Shown: positions 1 to 5,877, numbered from the stretch's first letter. The stretch is 5,907 nucleotides of DNA from Sphaerochaeta sp. (GCA_003446545.1 DMAO01000243.1:1-5907), one strand, 5' to 3'. Translations and numbers: made by a program. Notes: generated by a model from the letters alone, not told the origin.

Positions 1-127
1 TTTTTCCTGCCCCGTTCGGGCCAAGAAATCCGAAAACATCCCCCTTGTTTACCTGGAGGCTCAGATCCTTAACCGCTGTAAACCCATTCTGGTAGGTCTT
101 ATACACACGCTCTGTCAGAATCATCAT
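1..127 (-). CDS. ABC transporter ATP-binding protein, N-terminal fragment (runs off the window)
   Basis: Only the first 42 codons are present; the gene continues beyond base 1. The translation begins [15 protein letters not shown] and reaches a Walker A motif GPNGAGK at residues 36-42, preceded by the usual GDVFGFL strand. This is the start of an ABC nucleotide-binding domain of the type that energises ABC-2 style exporters, in which the Walker A lies near residue 40. It would act on the cytoplasmic face of the membrane with a permease, presumably encoded just outside the window. The first of two adjacent ATG codons was chosen because AAGGAG lies at 140-135, 7 nt upstream; the second ATG (124) is also possible. 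It is the last visible gene of the kinase, regulator and zinc-ribbon cluster, 78 nt after the zinc-ribbon gene. Substrate cannot be told from this fragment. Confidence 0.9.
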   Translation of the reverse strand, partial: MMILTERVYKTYQNGFTAVKDLSLQVNKGDVFGFLGPNGAGK

Positions 128-149
128 TTCCTTGCTCCTTTGCAAAGAG

Positions 150-182
150 GTGTAAGGCCTGTGTTCAAGACGGACCTTACAC
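150..182. repeat. Inverted repeat between zinc-ribbon gene and ABC ATPase gene
   Basis: GTGTAAGG at 150-157 is the exact reverse complement of CCTTACAC at 175-182, and a few inner bases can also pair around a short loop. It lies 10 nt upstream of the ABC gene's SD. No T-run follows on either strand, so it does not look like an intrinsic terminator. It could be an mRNA hairpin that tunes relative expression of the two genes, or an operator. The function is inferred; only the symmetry is seen. Confidence 0.5.
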
Positions 183-205
183 TTCTCTTAGTGATTTTCA
201 CATAC

Positions 206-901
206 TTATTGTTCGGTTTCTTCGGAAGGCCCTTTGACCTTTGCACCGCAGGACGGACAATAGAGATCATCAGCTTCGATTACCGAATCACACACAGGAC
301 ATTTTACATGCATCGGGAAACCGCAGTTCCGACAATAATTGCTGGGATGCTGACGCAAGCCACAATTCAGACAGACCTTTTGGAAACTCCGACTGAGCAC
401 AAACACCAAGACAGTGCCTACGTTGAAGAATAAGCCAAGGACGAACCAAATAGGACCATGCATGGATGCTTTCTCTGCTGCCTGGTACAACCAGAAAGCA
501 ATGAGGATCCAGTAGGCAAGAAACAACAGGCTACAGAGGGCCAAGAATACATCTAGGACAATCTCTGCTTGCTTCGTCGGTTCTGTCACCTGAAGAGAAT
601 CGAAGAAAGCGAAGTCCTCAGATTCTCTCAAACCATGGGAATCTTCCCCATCCATGAATTCTGAATGCCAATAGATTTCGTTGGAATGAGCATTTTCACC
701 CATACCTCTGAATTCTGCTTGCCCATTGTTCTCGTTCGATTGCACAGATTGGTATCCTGAGAGTGCCTCACCAAGTTGTGTTCGATACGTGAAACCTACC
801 AGTGATCCTCCTCCAATGACTATGAGAAGGGAAACCAAAAGAAACCACTTTGCAATCTTCCTGAAGTTTCTTTCCATGAGTTTGGATGTGAATTTGCCCA
901 T
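206..901 (-). CDS. Membrane protein with C-terminal double zinc ribbon
   Basis: This is a 231-residue protein of unknown function. One hydrophobic segment lies at about residues 18-37, followed by a polar, acidic, Asn- and Ser-rich stretch (about 40-112) that may be extracytoplasmic. Two more hydrophobic segments follow (about 113-139 and 149-170), resembling the small two-helix PLDc_N-type membrane module. The C-terminus has two CxxC...CxxC ribbons: C177/C180 with C190/C193, and C201/C204 with C215/C218. This is the double-zinc-ribbon (DZR-like) pattern, probably cytoplasmic and binding two zinc ions. The start at 901 is supported by AGGAGG at 915-910, 8 nt upstream; Met9 is a weaker alternative. 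It lies between a two-component system and an ABC ATPase on the same strand, so it may be a transporter accessory or sensing partner. That role is inferred from context only. Confidence 0.85.
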   Translation of the reverse strand: MGKFTSKLMERNFRKIAKWFLLVSLLIVIGGGSLVGFTYRTQLGEALSGYQSVQSNENNGQAEFRGMGENAHSNEIYWHSEFMDGEDSHGLRESEDFAFFDSLQVTEPTKQAEIVLDVFLALCSLLFLAYWILIAFWLYQAAEKASMHGPIWFVLGLFFNVGTVLVFVLSRSFQKVCLNCGLRQHPSNYCRNCGFPMHVKCPVCDSVIEADDLYCPSCGAKVKGPSEETEQ

Positions 902-913
902 AGGGAAATCCTC

Positions 914-935
914 CTGTTCCTAGAGATAGGAACAG
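914..935 (-). promoter_or_regulatory. Perfect hairpin abutting the zinc-ribbon gene's SD
   Basis: CTGTTCCTA (914-922) and TAGGAACAG (927-935) form a perfect 9-bp inverted repeat around a 4-nt loop. On the minus-strand mRNA the 3' arm ends inside the AGGAGG SD (915-910), sharing two of its bases. A folded leader could hinder ribosome binding, or the site could be a DNA operator. No T-run follows, so a terminator is unlikely. The structure is seen; the regulatory role is inferred. Confidence 0.5.
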
Positions 936-940
936 CATAT

Positions 941-978
941 TCCCCTAAGTTAAACACAAAGTTCCCTAGGAGTAAACA
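941..978. repeat. Imperfect direct repeat, candidate response-regulator binding site
   Basis: TCCCCTAAGTTAAACA (941-956) is repeated imperfectly as TTCCCTAGGAGTAAACA (962-978), an offset of 21-22 bp or two helical turns. OmpR-family regulators often bind direct repeats spaced by whole helical turns, and the gene for such a regulator ends only 30 bp away. This sits where a promoter for the zinc-ribbon gene would be. No convincing -35/-10 pair is visible here, which would suit an activator-dependent promoter. Confidence 0.35.
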
Positions 979-1008
979 AAAGATAAATTCTGTAGTATTT
1001 TGGACTTT

Positions 1009-1698
1009 TTAGGGTGTAAATCGATAACCAGCACCCCAGACAGTCTGGATTAACTGTGGTTTTACAGTGTTTTCTTCAATTTTCTCACGCAAACGGTTGA
1101 TATGGACGGCCACCGTAGCGCTGTCTCCCATTGCATCCATGCCCCAGATGCGTTCATATAATGTCTCCTTGCTAAAAACGACATCAACATTGAGTACGAA
1201 AAAGAGGAGAAGTTCATACTCTTTGTTTTTCAGCTCCACTTCCTTGCCCTTCAGATAGACCCGGTGCGTATCGGTGTTGATGGAGATGCTCCCAATGGTG
1301 ATCTCACTGGGCTTGTGGTTCCCAGACTGTTTGAGTCTTGCATATTGAACCAGATGTGCTTTGACCCGTGCTACCAGCACGCTCGGCGAAAAGGGCTTCT
1401 CGATATAATCGTCAGCCCCCAGGCCAAGGCCGCGAATCTTGCTGATATCTTCCTGCCTTGCCGTCACCATCAGGATGGGAATATCCAATTTCTCCCGAAG
1501 CTGGCGACAGATTGAGAACCCATCCAACCCGGGAAGCATCAGATCAAGGAGTATCAAATTATGGGTACCTTGTAGGGCTAGGTCCATCCCGATCTTACCA
1601 TCGGATGCGATGTCAACTTCGAACCGTTCAAATTCCAGATAGTCACGTTCAATGTTAGCAATATCCGGATCATCTTCGATAATCAATATTCGTTCCAT
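1009..1698 (-). CDS. OmpR/PhoB-family response regulator
   Basis: This 229-residue protein is a cytoplasmic two-component transcription factor. The receiver domain (about 1-120) has the acidic pocket E8/D9/D10, phosphoacceptor D52 in LILLDLMLPGLDG, conserved T79 in MVTAR, and Y98/K101 in DDYIEKPF. The winged-helix effector domain (about 130-229) ends in the family-typical VHINRLREKIE and VWGAGYRF. Length is normal for the family. The reading frame is open further upstream to 1737, but Met at 1698 was chosen because it begins the canonical MERILIIEDD. It also has GAGGG 5 nt upstream and starts 1 nt after the kinase stop, so the two are translationally coupled. It is presumably phosphorylated by the adjacent kinase and may regulate the zinc-ribbon/ABC genes downstream; targets are inferred. 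Confidence 0.95.
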   Translation of the reverse strand: MERILIIEDDPDIANIERDYLEFERFEVDIASDGKIGMDLALQGTHNLILLDLMLPGLDGFSICRQLREKLDIPILMVTARQEDISKIRGLGLGADDYIEKPFSPSVLVARVKAHLVQYARLKQSGNHKPSEITIGSISINTDTHRVYLKGKEVELKNKEYELLLFFVLNVDVVFSKETLYERIWGMDAMGDSATVAVHINRLREKIEENTVKPQLIQTVWGAGYRFTP

Positions 1699-1699
1699 A

Positions 1700-3139
1700 T
1701 TATCCCTCAACCTCAGGCAGAAGGACCATAATCTCAAGCCCTCCCGTTTCTACATTCCTTGCAAGTATCTCACCTTGCATTTGTCCAATTATCTTGGCAG
1801 CAATGGCGAGCCCCAGCCCACTTCCCTCAAAGGAATTCTGGCGGGCAGGATCAGAGCGGTAGAATGCCTCGAAGAGATGGGGCAAGGATTCCACAGGAAC
1901 CCCAGGGCCATCATCACATAAGGAGAGGAGGTACTTATTACCCTTCTTGGTCAGAGAGATCACTAAGGTCCCTTTAGCCTTTTCCTTATATTTCAGGCTG
2001 TTTTCAAAAATATTCATCAAAACCCTTCGCAATTGGTCTGGATCTGCAAAAACCTTTGCAGAAAGCAGCTGATCTGTCAATATCACCAATCCCTTTTCCT
2101 TATATTCCTGGGCTATTGCCAGTACCAGCTGGATAATCTCATCGTCCAGTTGCAGAAGTTCAGGATGTCCCTCATATTCTCCAAGTTCCATTTTTGAAAA
2201 CACGAACAGCATCGATACCATCTGGGTAATCTCTTCGGTTTTCATCCTAATTGTTTGGAGATAGGCATCCTTCGCTTCCGGGGTTTTTGGGATGCCGTCT
2301 TGCAGTCCCTCCACATACGCCCGGATAGTGGTCAAGGGTGTACGAAGGTCGTGGGAGATCCCTGCAAGCAACTCTTTTCTGCTTTGGTCTTGTTTTTGAG
2401 AAAGCACCACAGATTGCTTCAGTCGAACAGCCATTTCATTGAAATCAGAGCAAACAGGAGCGAATTCATCCACTTGACTGTATTCGATACGATGGCCCAG
2501 ATTCCCGTCCATAATCTGGTGCACACCATTGGAGAGTATGAGCAGTGGTTCTTCTATCCGTTGGAATACGAATTTAACCAAAAAACGGTTTGTCAGGAGG
2601 ATTGCAAGGAATATTGTGAATATCAGGACGATTGCAGTAAAGGCAAGCACCACGGTCAAGGAATCATAGCTAATCTCCGTTTGGTTGCCAGAAATCAGGA
2701 TTCTAAAGGTATCCCCGTCGATTTCGATGGGCTTCATATACAAAACACGCCCTTGGTTACGTACGAGACCTTCCCCTTTCATTTCAGAAACGGCATCTAT
2801 GAGAGTAGGGTCATGGACTGAACGATTCCCGTAGGCATATATATCCTCATCGTTCGATTGGACAACCAATGAGATCGACTGGTTTTCCAATAACTTCCCA
2901 AGGTCCTTGAGTTTCTCGCCCTGGTCTTCGGTTGCCTCCAATAACCTATGTTCCACAAGGAGCGCAAGCTGTTGGCTAACCTGATAGAAATCCTCGCTGT
3001 CTTCAAATCCAAATACTGATTCATGGGTGACGATAAACCAAATGCTACCAATGCATGCAAGCCCGATGAGCAAGGTAATTGCCACCGGAGCCAAGATCAT
3101 CAAAATGTTGGAAATAAAGAGGCGTTTTTTGATAGTCAT
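1700..3139 (-). CDS. Sensor histidine kinase (HAMP, HisKA, HATPase)
   Basis: This 479-residue membrane-bound sensor phosphorylates the regulator encoded directly after it. A first membrane segment lies at about residues 11-37, then an extracytoplasmic sensor region of about 120 residues with no domain I recognise, a second membrane segment (about 162-184) and a HAMP linker (about 185-240). The H-box is SHDLRTPL with phosphoacceptor H263. The N-box has N376 and N380 (MNIFENSLKY), G1 is DDGPG (409-413), an F-box FEAFYR follows, and G2 is GSGLGLA (439-445). All catalytic motifs are intact. The start is supported by GGGGGA, 5 nt upstream. The kinase gene precedes the regulator gene, the reverse of the more common order. 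The stimulus is unknown; the linked ABC gene suggests a transported or envelope-stress compound, which is inference. Confidence 0.95.
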   Translation of the reverse strand: MTIKKRLFISNILMILAPVAITLLIGLACIGSIWFIVTHESVFGFEDSEDFYQVSQQLALLVEHRLLEATEDQGEKLKDLGKLLENQSISLVVQSNDEDIYAYGNRSVHDPTLIDAVSEMKGEGLVRNQGRVLYMKPIEIDGDTFRILISGNQTEISYDSLTVVLAFTAIVLIFTIFLAILLTNRFLVKFVFQRIEEPLLILSNGVHQIMDGNLGHRIEYSQVDEFAPVCSDFNEMAVRLKQSVVLSQKQDQSRKELLAGISHDLRTPLTTIRAYVEGLQDGIPKTPEAKDAYLQTIRMKTEEITQMVSMLFVFSKMELGEYEGHPELLQLDDEIIQLVLAIAQEYKEKGLVILTDQLLSAKVFADPDQLRRVLMNIFENSLKYKEKAKGTLVISLTKKGNKYLLSLCDDGPGVPVESLPHLFEAFYRSDPARQNSFEGSGLGLAIAAKIIGQMQGEILARNVETGGLEIMVLLPEVEG

Positions 3140-3182
3140 GATAGTCCCCCTAGATCAACATACAATGCATCTTTCATGAAAA

Positions 3183-3201
3183 AGTTAAACTGCATATAAA
3201 C
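3183..3201. promoter_or_regulatory. AGTTAAAC-type direct repeat upstream of kinase gene
   Basis: AGTTAAAC (3183-3190) is followed at an 11-bp offset by ATATAAAC (3194-3201). The same AGTTAAAC octamer occurs at 948-955 upstream of the zinc-ribbon gene, with AGTAAAC at 971-977. An 11-bp repeat spacing is typical of OmpR/PhoB-family sites, so this is a candidate autoregulatory site of the adjacent response regulator. The motif is short and AT-rich, so chance is a real alternative. Confidence 0.3.
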
Positions 3202-3222
3202 TTATAGCACAAAGGACAAATT

Positions 3223-3228
3223 ATTATA
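3223..3228 (-). promoter_or_regulatory. Candidate -10 box of the kinase operon
   Basis: The minus strand reads TATAAT, an exact sigma70 -10 hexamer, about 84 nt upstream of the kinase start codon. No recognisable TTGACA-like -35 lies 16-18 bp upstream (the sequence there is GGGTAC). The promoter would therefore be weak or activator-dependent. A second weak pair on the same strand is TTGTCC (3219-3214) and TATGCA (3196-3191), 17 bp apart. Confidence 0.35.
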
Positions 3229-3521
3229 CCCTTCAACCTTTTTGTGTACCCTAGTCGTAAGAAACAAGGGATATACCATCTGGGATTTGGCTGTGCGGAT
3301 GACTATTGTATGTACAATTTATCCTAAAGTGTTCTTTGGATATGTACACACAGAATGTATTGTATGAGTATGTATTTCGGGACTGGAAAATATGGCAAAC
3401 ACCTCAGCTCTAGCATCAAAAATATAAACCAATGCCGAATTAACCCTATTTTAGGAAGAATTGAAATATGATACTCGGTCTCCGGTCAAGCGTTCTCCCA
3501 AAAAAAGAAAGGCGTTCAATC

Positions 3522-3550
3522 TTGCATTGCTTGTGATAGTACTGTATCTT
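3522..3550 (+). promoter_or_regulatory. Candidate argR promoter
   Basis: TTGCAT (3522-3527) and TATCTT (3545-3550) are separated by 17 bp, giving a weak sigma70-like promoter with transcription starting near 3557. The -10 lies inside the first ARG-box-like sequence, as expected for a promoter repressed by ArgR. Other AT-rich hexamers nearby (TATAAC at 3559-3564) could serve instead. Confidence 0.35.
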
Positions 3551-3577
3551 TATTCGTATATAACGCATAAATATCCA
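3543..3577 (+). promoter_or_regulatory. Tandem ARG-box-like operator upstream of argR
   Basis: The known ARG-box core is TGAAT-wwww-ATTCA. Here TGTATCTTTATTCG (3543-3556) matches 8 of the 10 fixed positions. CGCATAAATATCCA (3564-3577) matches 7 of 10. Their offset is exactly 21 bp, the spacing seen for paired 18-bp ARG boxes separated by 3 bp, which one ArgR hexamer binds. Located 32-66 bp before the argR start codon, this suggests arginine-dependent autorepression. The match and spacing are seen; binding is inferred. Confidence 0.55.
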
Positions 3578-3608
3578 ATTCGATGCGATAGACAGGAGAA
3601 GCCATACA

Positions 3609-4079
3609 ATGAGGCAACGACATAACCGTCTTACTGTTGTCAAGGAACTGATTAAGAGTAATAGAATCGACAACCAGGATACACTGCTTGAGATGCTGAA
3701 AACCGAGGGGTACACAGTAACCCAGGCTACCCTTTCCAGAGACCTGAAAATGCTGAAAGTCGGCAAGATTTCCGATGGATGGTCAGGCTACTACTATGCA
3801 CTGCCTGATAACGATCTGATTAGCGAATCGGAAAAGAGTTATATCCAGGATGTGAGAAGAGGGATCCTATCCATCGAATTTTCGGGGAACTTTGGCGTCA
3901 TAAAAACCCGTCCGGGACATGCTAACAGCGTGGGAATAGCCCTCGATGTCCTAGCCCTTCCTGAGATATTGGGGACTCTCGCAGGGGATGACACCATTTT
4001 TGTAATCCTTCGTGAGGGTATGAACAAAGAAGACCTGCAGGATAGTTTTAAGACCCGCATCCCGGAAATTGAAGAGTAG
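3609..4079 (+). CDS. argR: Arginine repressor ArgR
   Basis: This 156-residue protein has normal family length. The N-terminal winged helix-turn-helix (about 1-66) includes the family recognition helix signature QATLSRDLKMLKV, with S43-R44-D45. The C-terminal oligomerisation and arginine-binding domain (about 80-156) has GHANSVGIALD (103-113) and the hallmark GTLAGDDTIFVI (122-133). The D127/D128 pair there corresponds to the arginine-contacting aspartates in known ArgR/AhrC proteins. The protein forms hexamers that bind ARG boxes when arginine is plentiful, repressing biosynthesis genes and in some bacteria activating catabolism. The start is supported by AGGAG at 3594-3598, 10 nt upstream, slightly long but acceptable. 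No arginine gene is adjacent in the window; downstream lies pgi behind a terminator-like hairpin. Tandem ARG-like boxes upstream suggest autoregulation. Confidence 0.95.
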   Translation: MRQRHNRLTVVKELIKSNRIDNQDTLLEMLKTEGYTVTQATLSRDLKMLKVGKISDGWSGYYYALPDNDLISESEKSYIQDVRRGILSIEFSGNFGVIKTRPGHANSVGIALDVLALPEILGTLAGDDTIFVILREGMNKEDLQDSFKTRIPEIEE

Positions 4080-4097
4080 GACAGCCTTGCCTATCAA
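4069..4097 (+). promoter_or_regulatory. Candidate pgi promoter overlapping the argR stop
   Basis: TTGAAG (4069-4074) and TATCAA (4092-4097) are 17 bp apart, each matching 4 of 6 sigma70 consensus bases. The -35 lies in the last argR codons. Transcription would start near 4104, inside the first arm of the hairpin at 4101-4122, so that transcript could not form the full terminator. Weak consensus; inferred. Confidence 0.35.
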
Positions 4098-4100
4098 GCC

Positions 4101-4129
4101 CCCTCCCGGTACAATGGGAGGGTGTTTTT
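4101..4129 (+). terminator. Intrinsic terminator-like hairpin after argR
   Basis: CCCTCCC (4101-4107) pairs perfectly with GGGAGGG (4116-4122) around an 8-nt loop. TG and then five Ts (4125-4129) follow. The GC-rich stem and T-run fit a rho-independent terminator for argR. It ends 17 nt before the pgi start codon and 4 nt before its SD, leaving no room for a promoter downstream of it. Confidence 0.75.
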
Positions 4130-4146
4130 GTATAAGGAGCCAACCT

Positions 4147-5718
4147 ATGATATTTAAGAACCTTGACAAGACGGATGCATACGCCCGACTGATAACCCTG
4201 CAGCCAAAGGACCTTAGGACAGTGTTGGACAAGCAACGCATCAAGACATATCAGATTGCCTCTGCAGGGGGTCTCACCTACAACTATGCAGCCATGCCTG
4301 TTGATAAGCAGAGCCTCGCTGTCCTGCAGGAGCTCGCCGATGAGCAGCAACTTATTGAAAAGTACCGCGCCATCCTCAATGGTGAGATTATGAACACAGG
4401 AGAGAGAAGGCTGGTACTTCACCACCTTACCCGTGGCCAGGTGCTCAAAGCCGTCACAGCAGACGGAGAAGAAAAGGGCTCTTTCTACGCTGAAGTGCTA
4501 AAGAGAATAGAGACCTTTGCAAACAAGGTACGTGGTGCAAAGATAGTAGGTTCGACGGGAAAGCCCTTCAAGACAGTTGTGCAGATTGGTATTGGCGGAA
4601 GCGACCTGGGGCCGCGTGCCCTCTATCTAGCCCTCAAGGGTTGGTGTACATCCCAAGGGAAACCTCAGCTTGAGGGGCGCTTCATCAGCAATGTCGACCC
4701 TGATGATGCAGCCGAAGTGCTTAAGAACCTGGACTTTGAAACCACCCTGTTCATCCTGGTCTCAAAAAGCGGGACCACACTGGAGACCCTTACCAATAGG
4801 GACCTGGTGCTCAAGGCCATAACAGAAAGCGGCATACAGGGCATTCAGGCCGAAAAGCATATGGTCGCCGTCACCAGCAAGACCAGCCCCCTAGCCGCCT
4901 CTTCCTCTTTGCTTGACGCCTTCTATATCGATGACTATATAGGTGGAAGGTACAGCGCCACCAGTGCAGTGGGAGGCGTACTACTCTCCCTGGCCTTTGG
5001 CTACCCTGTCTTTGCTCAGCTCCTTAACGGGGCTCATGAGGCAGACATCCTCGCCCTAGAAGGCGACATAACCAAGAATGCAGCTCTGGCTGACGCCCTT
5101 ATTGGTATCTACTTGAGAAATGCCTTAGGACTTCCAACTACTGCAATACTGCCCTATGCCCAAGCCCTGACACGCTTCCCTGCCCATCTGCAACAGCTGG
5201 ACATGGAAAGTAACGGCAAGCATGTGAATAGGAATGGAGAGCCTCTCTCCTACAGCACCGGTCCCATCATATTCGGAGAACCTGGAACCAACGGGCAGCA
5301 CTCCTTCTACCAGCTTCTGCACCAGGGAACTGATACCATTCCTTTGCAGTTCATTGGATTTTCATCTTCCCAGTATGGCAAGGACATCGTAGTGGAAGGT
5401 TCCACAAGCCAGACCAAGCTCAATGCAAACCTTGTTGCCCAGATCGTGGCATTTGCCAAGGGCAAGGAGGATGCGAACCCAAACAAGCAGTTTGAGGGCA
5501 ACCGCTACTCTTCCTTGTTGTTTGCAGAAAAGCTTGAACCAAGAACCCTTGGGGCCCTGCTCGCCCACTTTGAGAACAAGGTGATGTTCCAAGGCTTTAT
5601 CTGGAACCTCAACAGCTTTGACCAGGAGGGTGTGCAACTTGGCAAGATACTAGCCACCAAGGTGCTCAATGGCTGTGAAGGCGACGAAGTGCTCAAGGCA
5701 TATTCCGATCTGTTCTAG
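4147..5718 (+). CDS. pgi: Glucose-6-phosphate isomerase
   Basis: This 523-residue cytoplasmic enzyme interconverts glucose 6-phosphate and fructose 6-phosphate in glycolysis and gluconeogenesis. The N-terminal SIS domain has the substrate-loop GIGGSDLGPRAL (148-159) and phosphate-binding SKSGTT (206-211). Family signature 1 is DDYIGGRYSATSAVG (262-276), with R268 as the expected catalytic arginine. The catalytic glutamate is E354 in LDMESNGKHV and the ring-opening histidine is H385 in GTNGQHSFYQLLHQG. Signature 2, FDQEGVQLGK, carries the catalytic lysine K500. All key residues are present and the length is slightly shorter than the 545-560 usual for the long bacterial/eukaryotic form. The frame is open upstream to 4069, but ATG 4147 was chosen because AAGGAG (4134-4139) lies 7 nt before it and the upstream stretch covers the terminator hairpin. 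A strong terminator follows. Confidence 0.97.
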   Translation: MIFKNLDKTDAYARLITLQPKDLRTVLDKQRIKTYQIASAGGLTYNYAAMPVDKQSLAVLQELADEQQLIEKYRAILNGEIMNTGERRLVLHHLTRGQVLKAVTADGEEKGSFYAEVLKRIETFANKVRGAKIVGSTGKPFKTVVQIGIGGSDLGPRALYLALKGWCTSQGKPQLEGRFISNVDPDDAAEVLKNLDFETTLFILVSKSGTTLETLTNRDLVLKAITESGIQGIQAEKHMVAVTSKTSPLAASSSLLDAFYIDDYIGGRYSATSAVGGVLLSLAFGYPVFAQLLNGAHEADILALEGDITKNAALADALIGIYLRNALGLPTTAILPYAQALTRFPAHLQQLDMESNGKHVNRNGEPLSYSTGPIIFGEPGTNGQHSFYQLLHQGTDTIPLQFIGFSSSQYGKDIVVEGSTSQTKLNANLVAQIVAFAKGKEDANPNKQFEGNRYSSLLFAEKLEPRTLGALLAHFENKVMFQGFIWNLNSFDQEGVQLGKILATKVLNGCEGDEVLKAYSDLF

Positions 5719-5738
5719 GCCAACAAGAGAATTCACTT

Positions 5739-5777
5739 CCTGGGCTCCCTTTTCAAAGGGAGCCCAGGTTGTTCTTT
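5739..5777 (+). terminator. Strong rho-independent terminator after pgi
   Basis: CCTGGGCTCCCTTT (5739-5752) and AAAGGGAGCCCAGG (5755-5768) form a perfect 14-bp inverted repeat. In practice it has a stem of about 11 bp and a TTTTCAAA loop. It is followed by the T-rich tail TTGTTCTTT, and begins 20 nt after the pgi stop codon. On the opposite strand no T-run follows, so it should act only on pgi transcripts. Confidence 0.92.
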
Positions 5778-5799
5778 ATGGTGAAAAATTCTCCGCCAA

Positions 5800-5828
5800 T
5801 GTACAACAAGGCCCTACCTGCCTACAAT
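5800..5828 (+). promoter_or_regulatory. Candidate promoter for a gene starting at the right window edge
   Basis: TGTACA (5800-5805) and TACAAT (5823-5828) are separated by 17 bp and match 4 of 6 and 5 of 6 consensus bases. A transcript would start near 5835, giving a leader of roughly 45 nt to the candidate start at 5880. It lies just after the pgi terminator, where a new transcription unit would be expected. Confidence 0.4.
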
Positions 5829-5862
5829 CTTTCACAAGTGCGCACCCTAGTGCCCTAGCCGA

Positions 5863-5877
5863 TAAGGAGGTTCCTTA
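5863..5877 (+). promoter_or_regulatory. Perfect extended Shine-Dalgarno within a small hairpin
   Basis: TAAGGAGGT (5863-5871) is a 9-base exact complement of the conserved 16S rRNA 3' end ACCTCCTTA. The same bases form an inverted repeat, TAAGGA (5863-5868) with TCCTTA (5872-5877), around a 3-nt loop, so the SD could be partly masked. No ATG, GTG or TTG follows at 4-15 nt; the nearest codon known to act as a rare start is ATT at 5880. Confidence 0.5.

Larger units (their letters stand above)
3140..3608. other. Divergent intergenic region between kinase operon and argR
   Basis: These 469 bp hold no supportable gene. The left third is AT-rich and carries the probable kinase-operon promoter elements; the right end carries the argR promoter and ARG boxes. 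In the middle, ATTGTA-TG-TACAAT (3305-3318) is a perfect 6-bp-arm palindrome. Several TATGTA/TGTATG repeats follow to about 3376, resembling an operator cluster, but I cannot assign a regulator. Confidence 0.6.

Noticed and set aside
140..433. Plus-strand 97-codon open frame opposite the zinc-ribbon gene
   Set aside because: It is antisense to the zinc-ribbon coding region, whose paired CxxC motifs, membrane helices and SD are convincing. Its translation looks like low-information shadow sequence. Although AAGGAG-like bases are nearby on the other strand, none serves this frame.
2255..2821. Plus-strand 188-codon open frame opposite the kinase gene
   Set aside because: It lies wholly antisense to the HAMP/HisKA coding region, which carries all kinase motifs. 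The translation resembles no family and no SD precedes it.
3392..3427. 11-codon frame (MANTSALASKI) in the divergent intergenic region, considered as a leader peptide
   Set aside because: No SD precedes it, it lacks arginine or other runs expected for attenuation, and it is about 180 bp from argR with no paired attenuator hairpins.
4048..4425. Minus-strand 125-codon open frame opposite pgi
   Set aside because: It is antisense to the conserved N-terminus of glucose-6-phosphate isomerase and spans the terminator hairpin; no SD or recognisable protein features.
5778..5858. 26-codon frame beginning MVKNSPPMYNK just after the pgi terminator
   Set aside because: It starts within the T-rich terminator tail, has no SD, and overlaps the candidate promoter of the next transcription unit.
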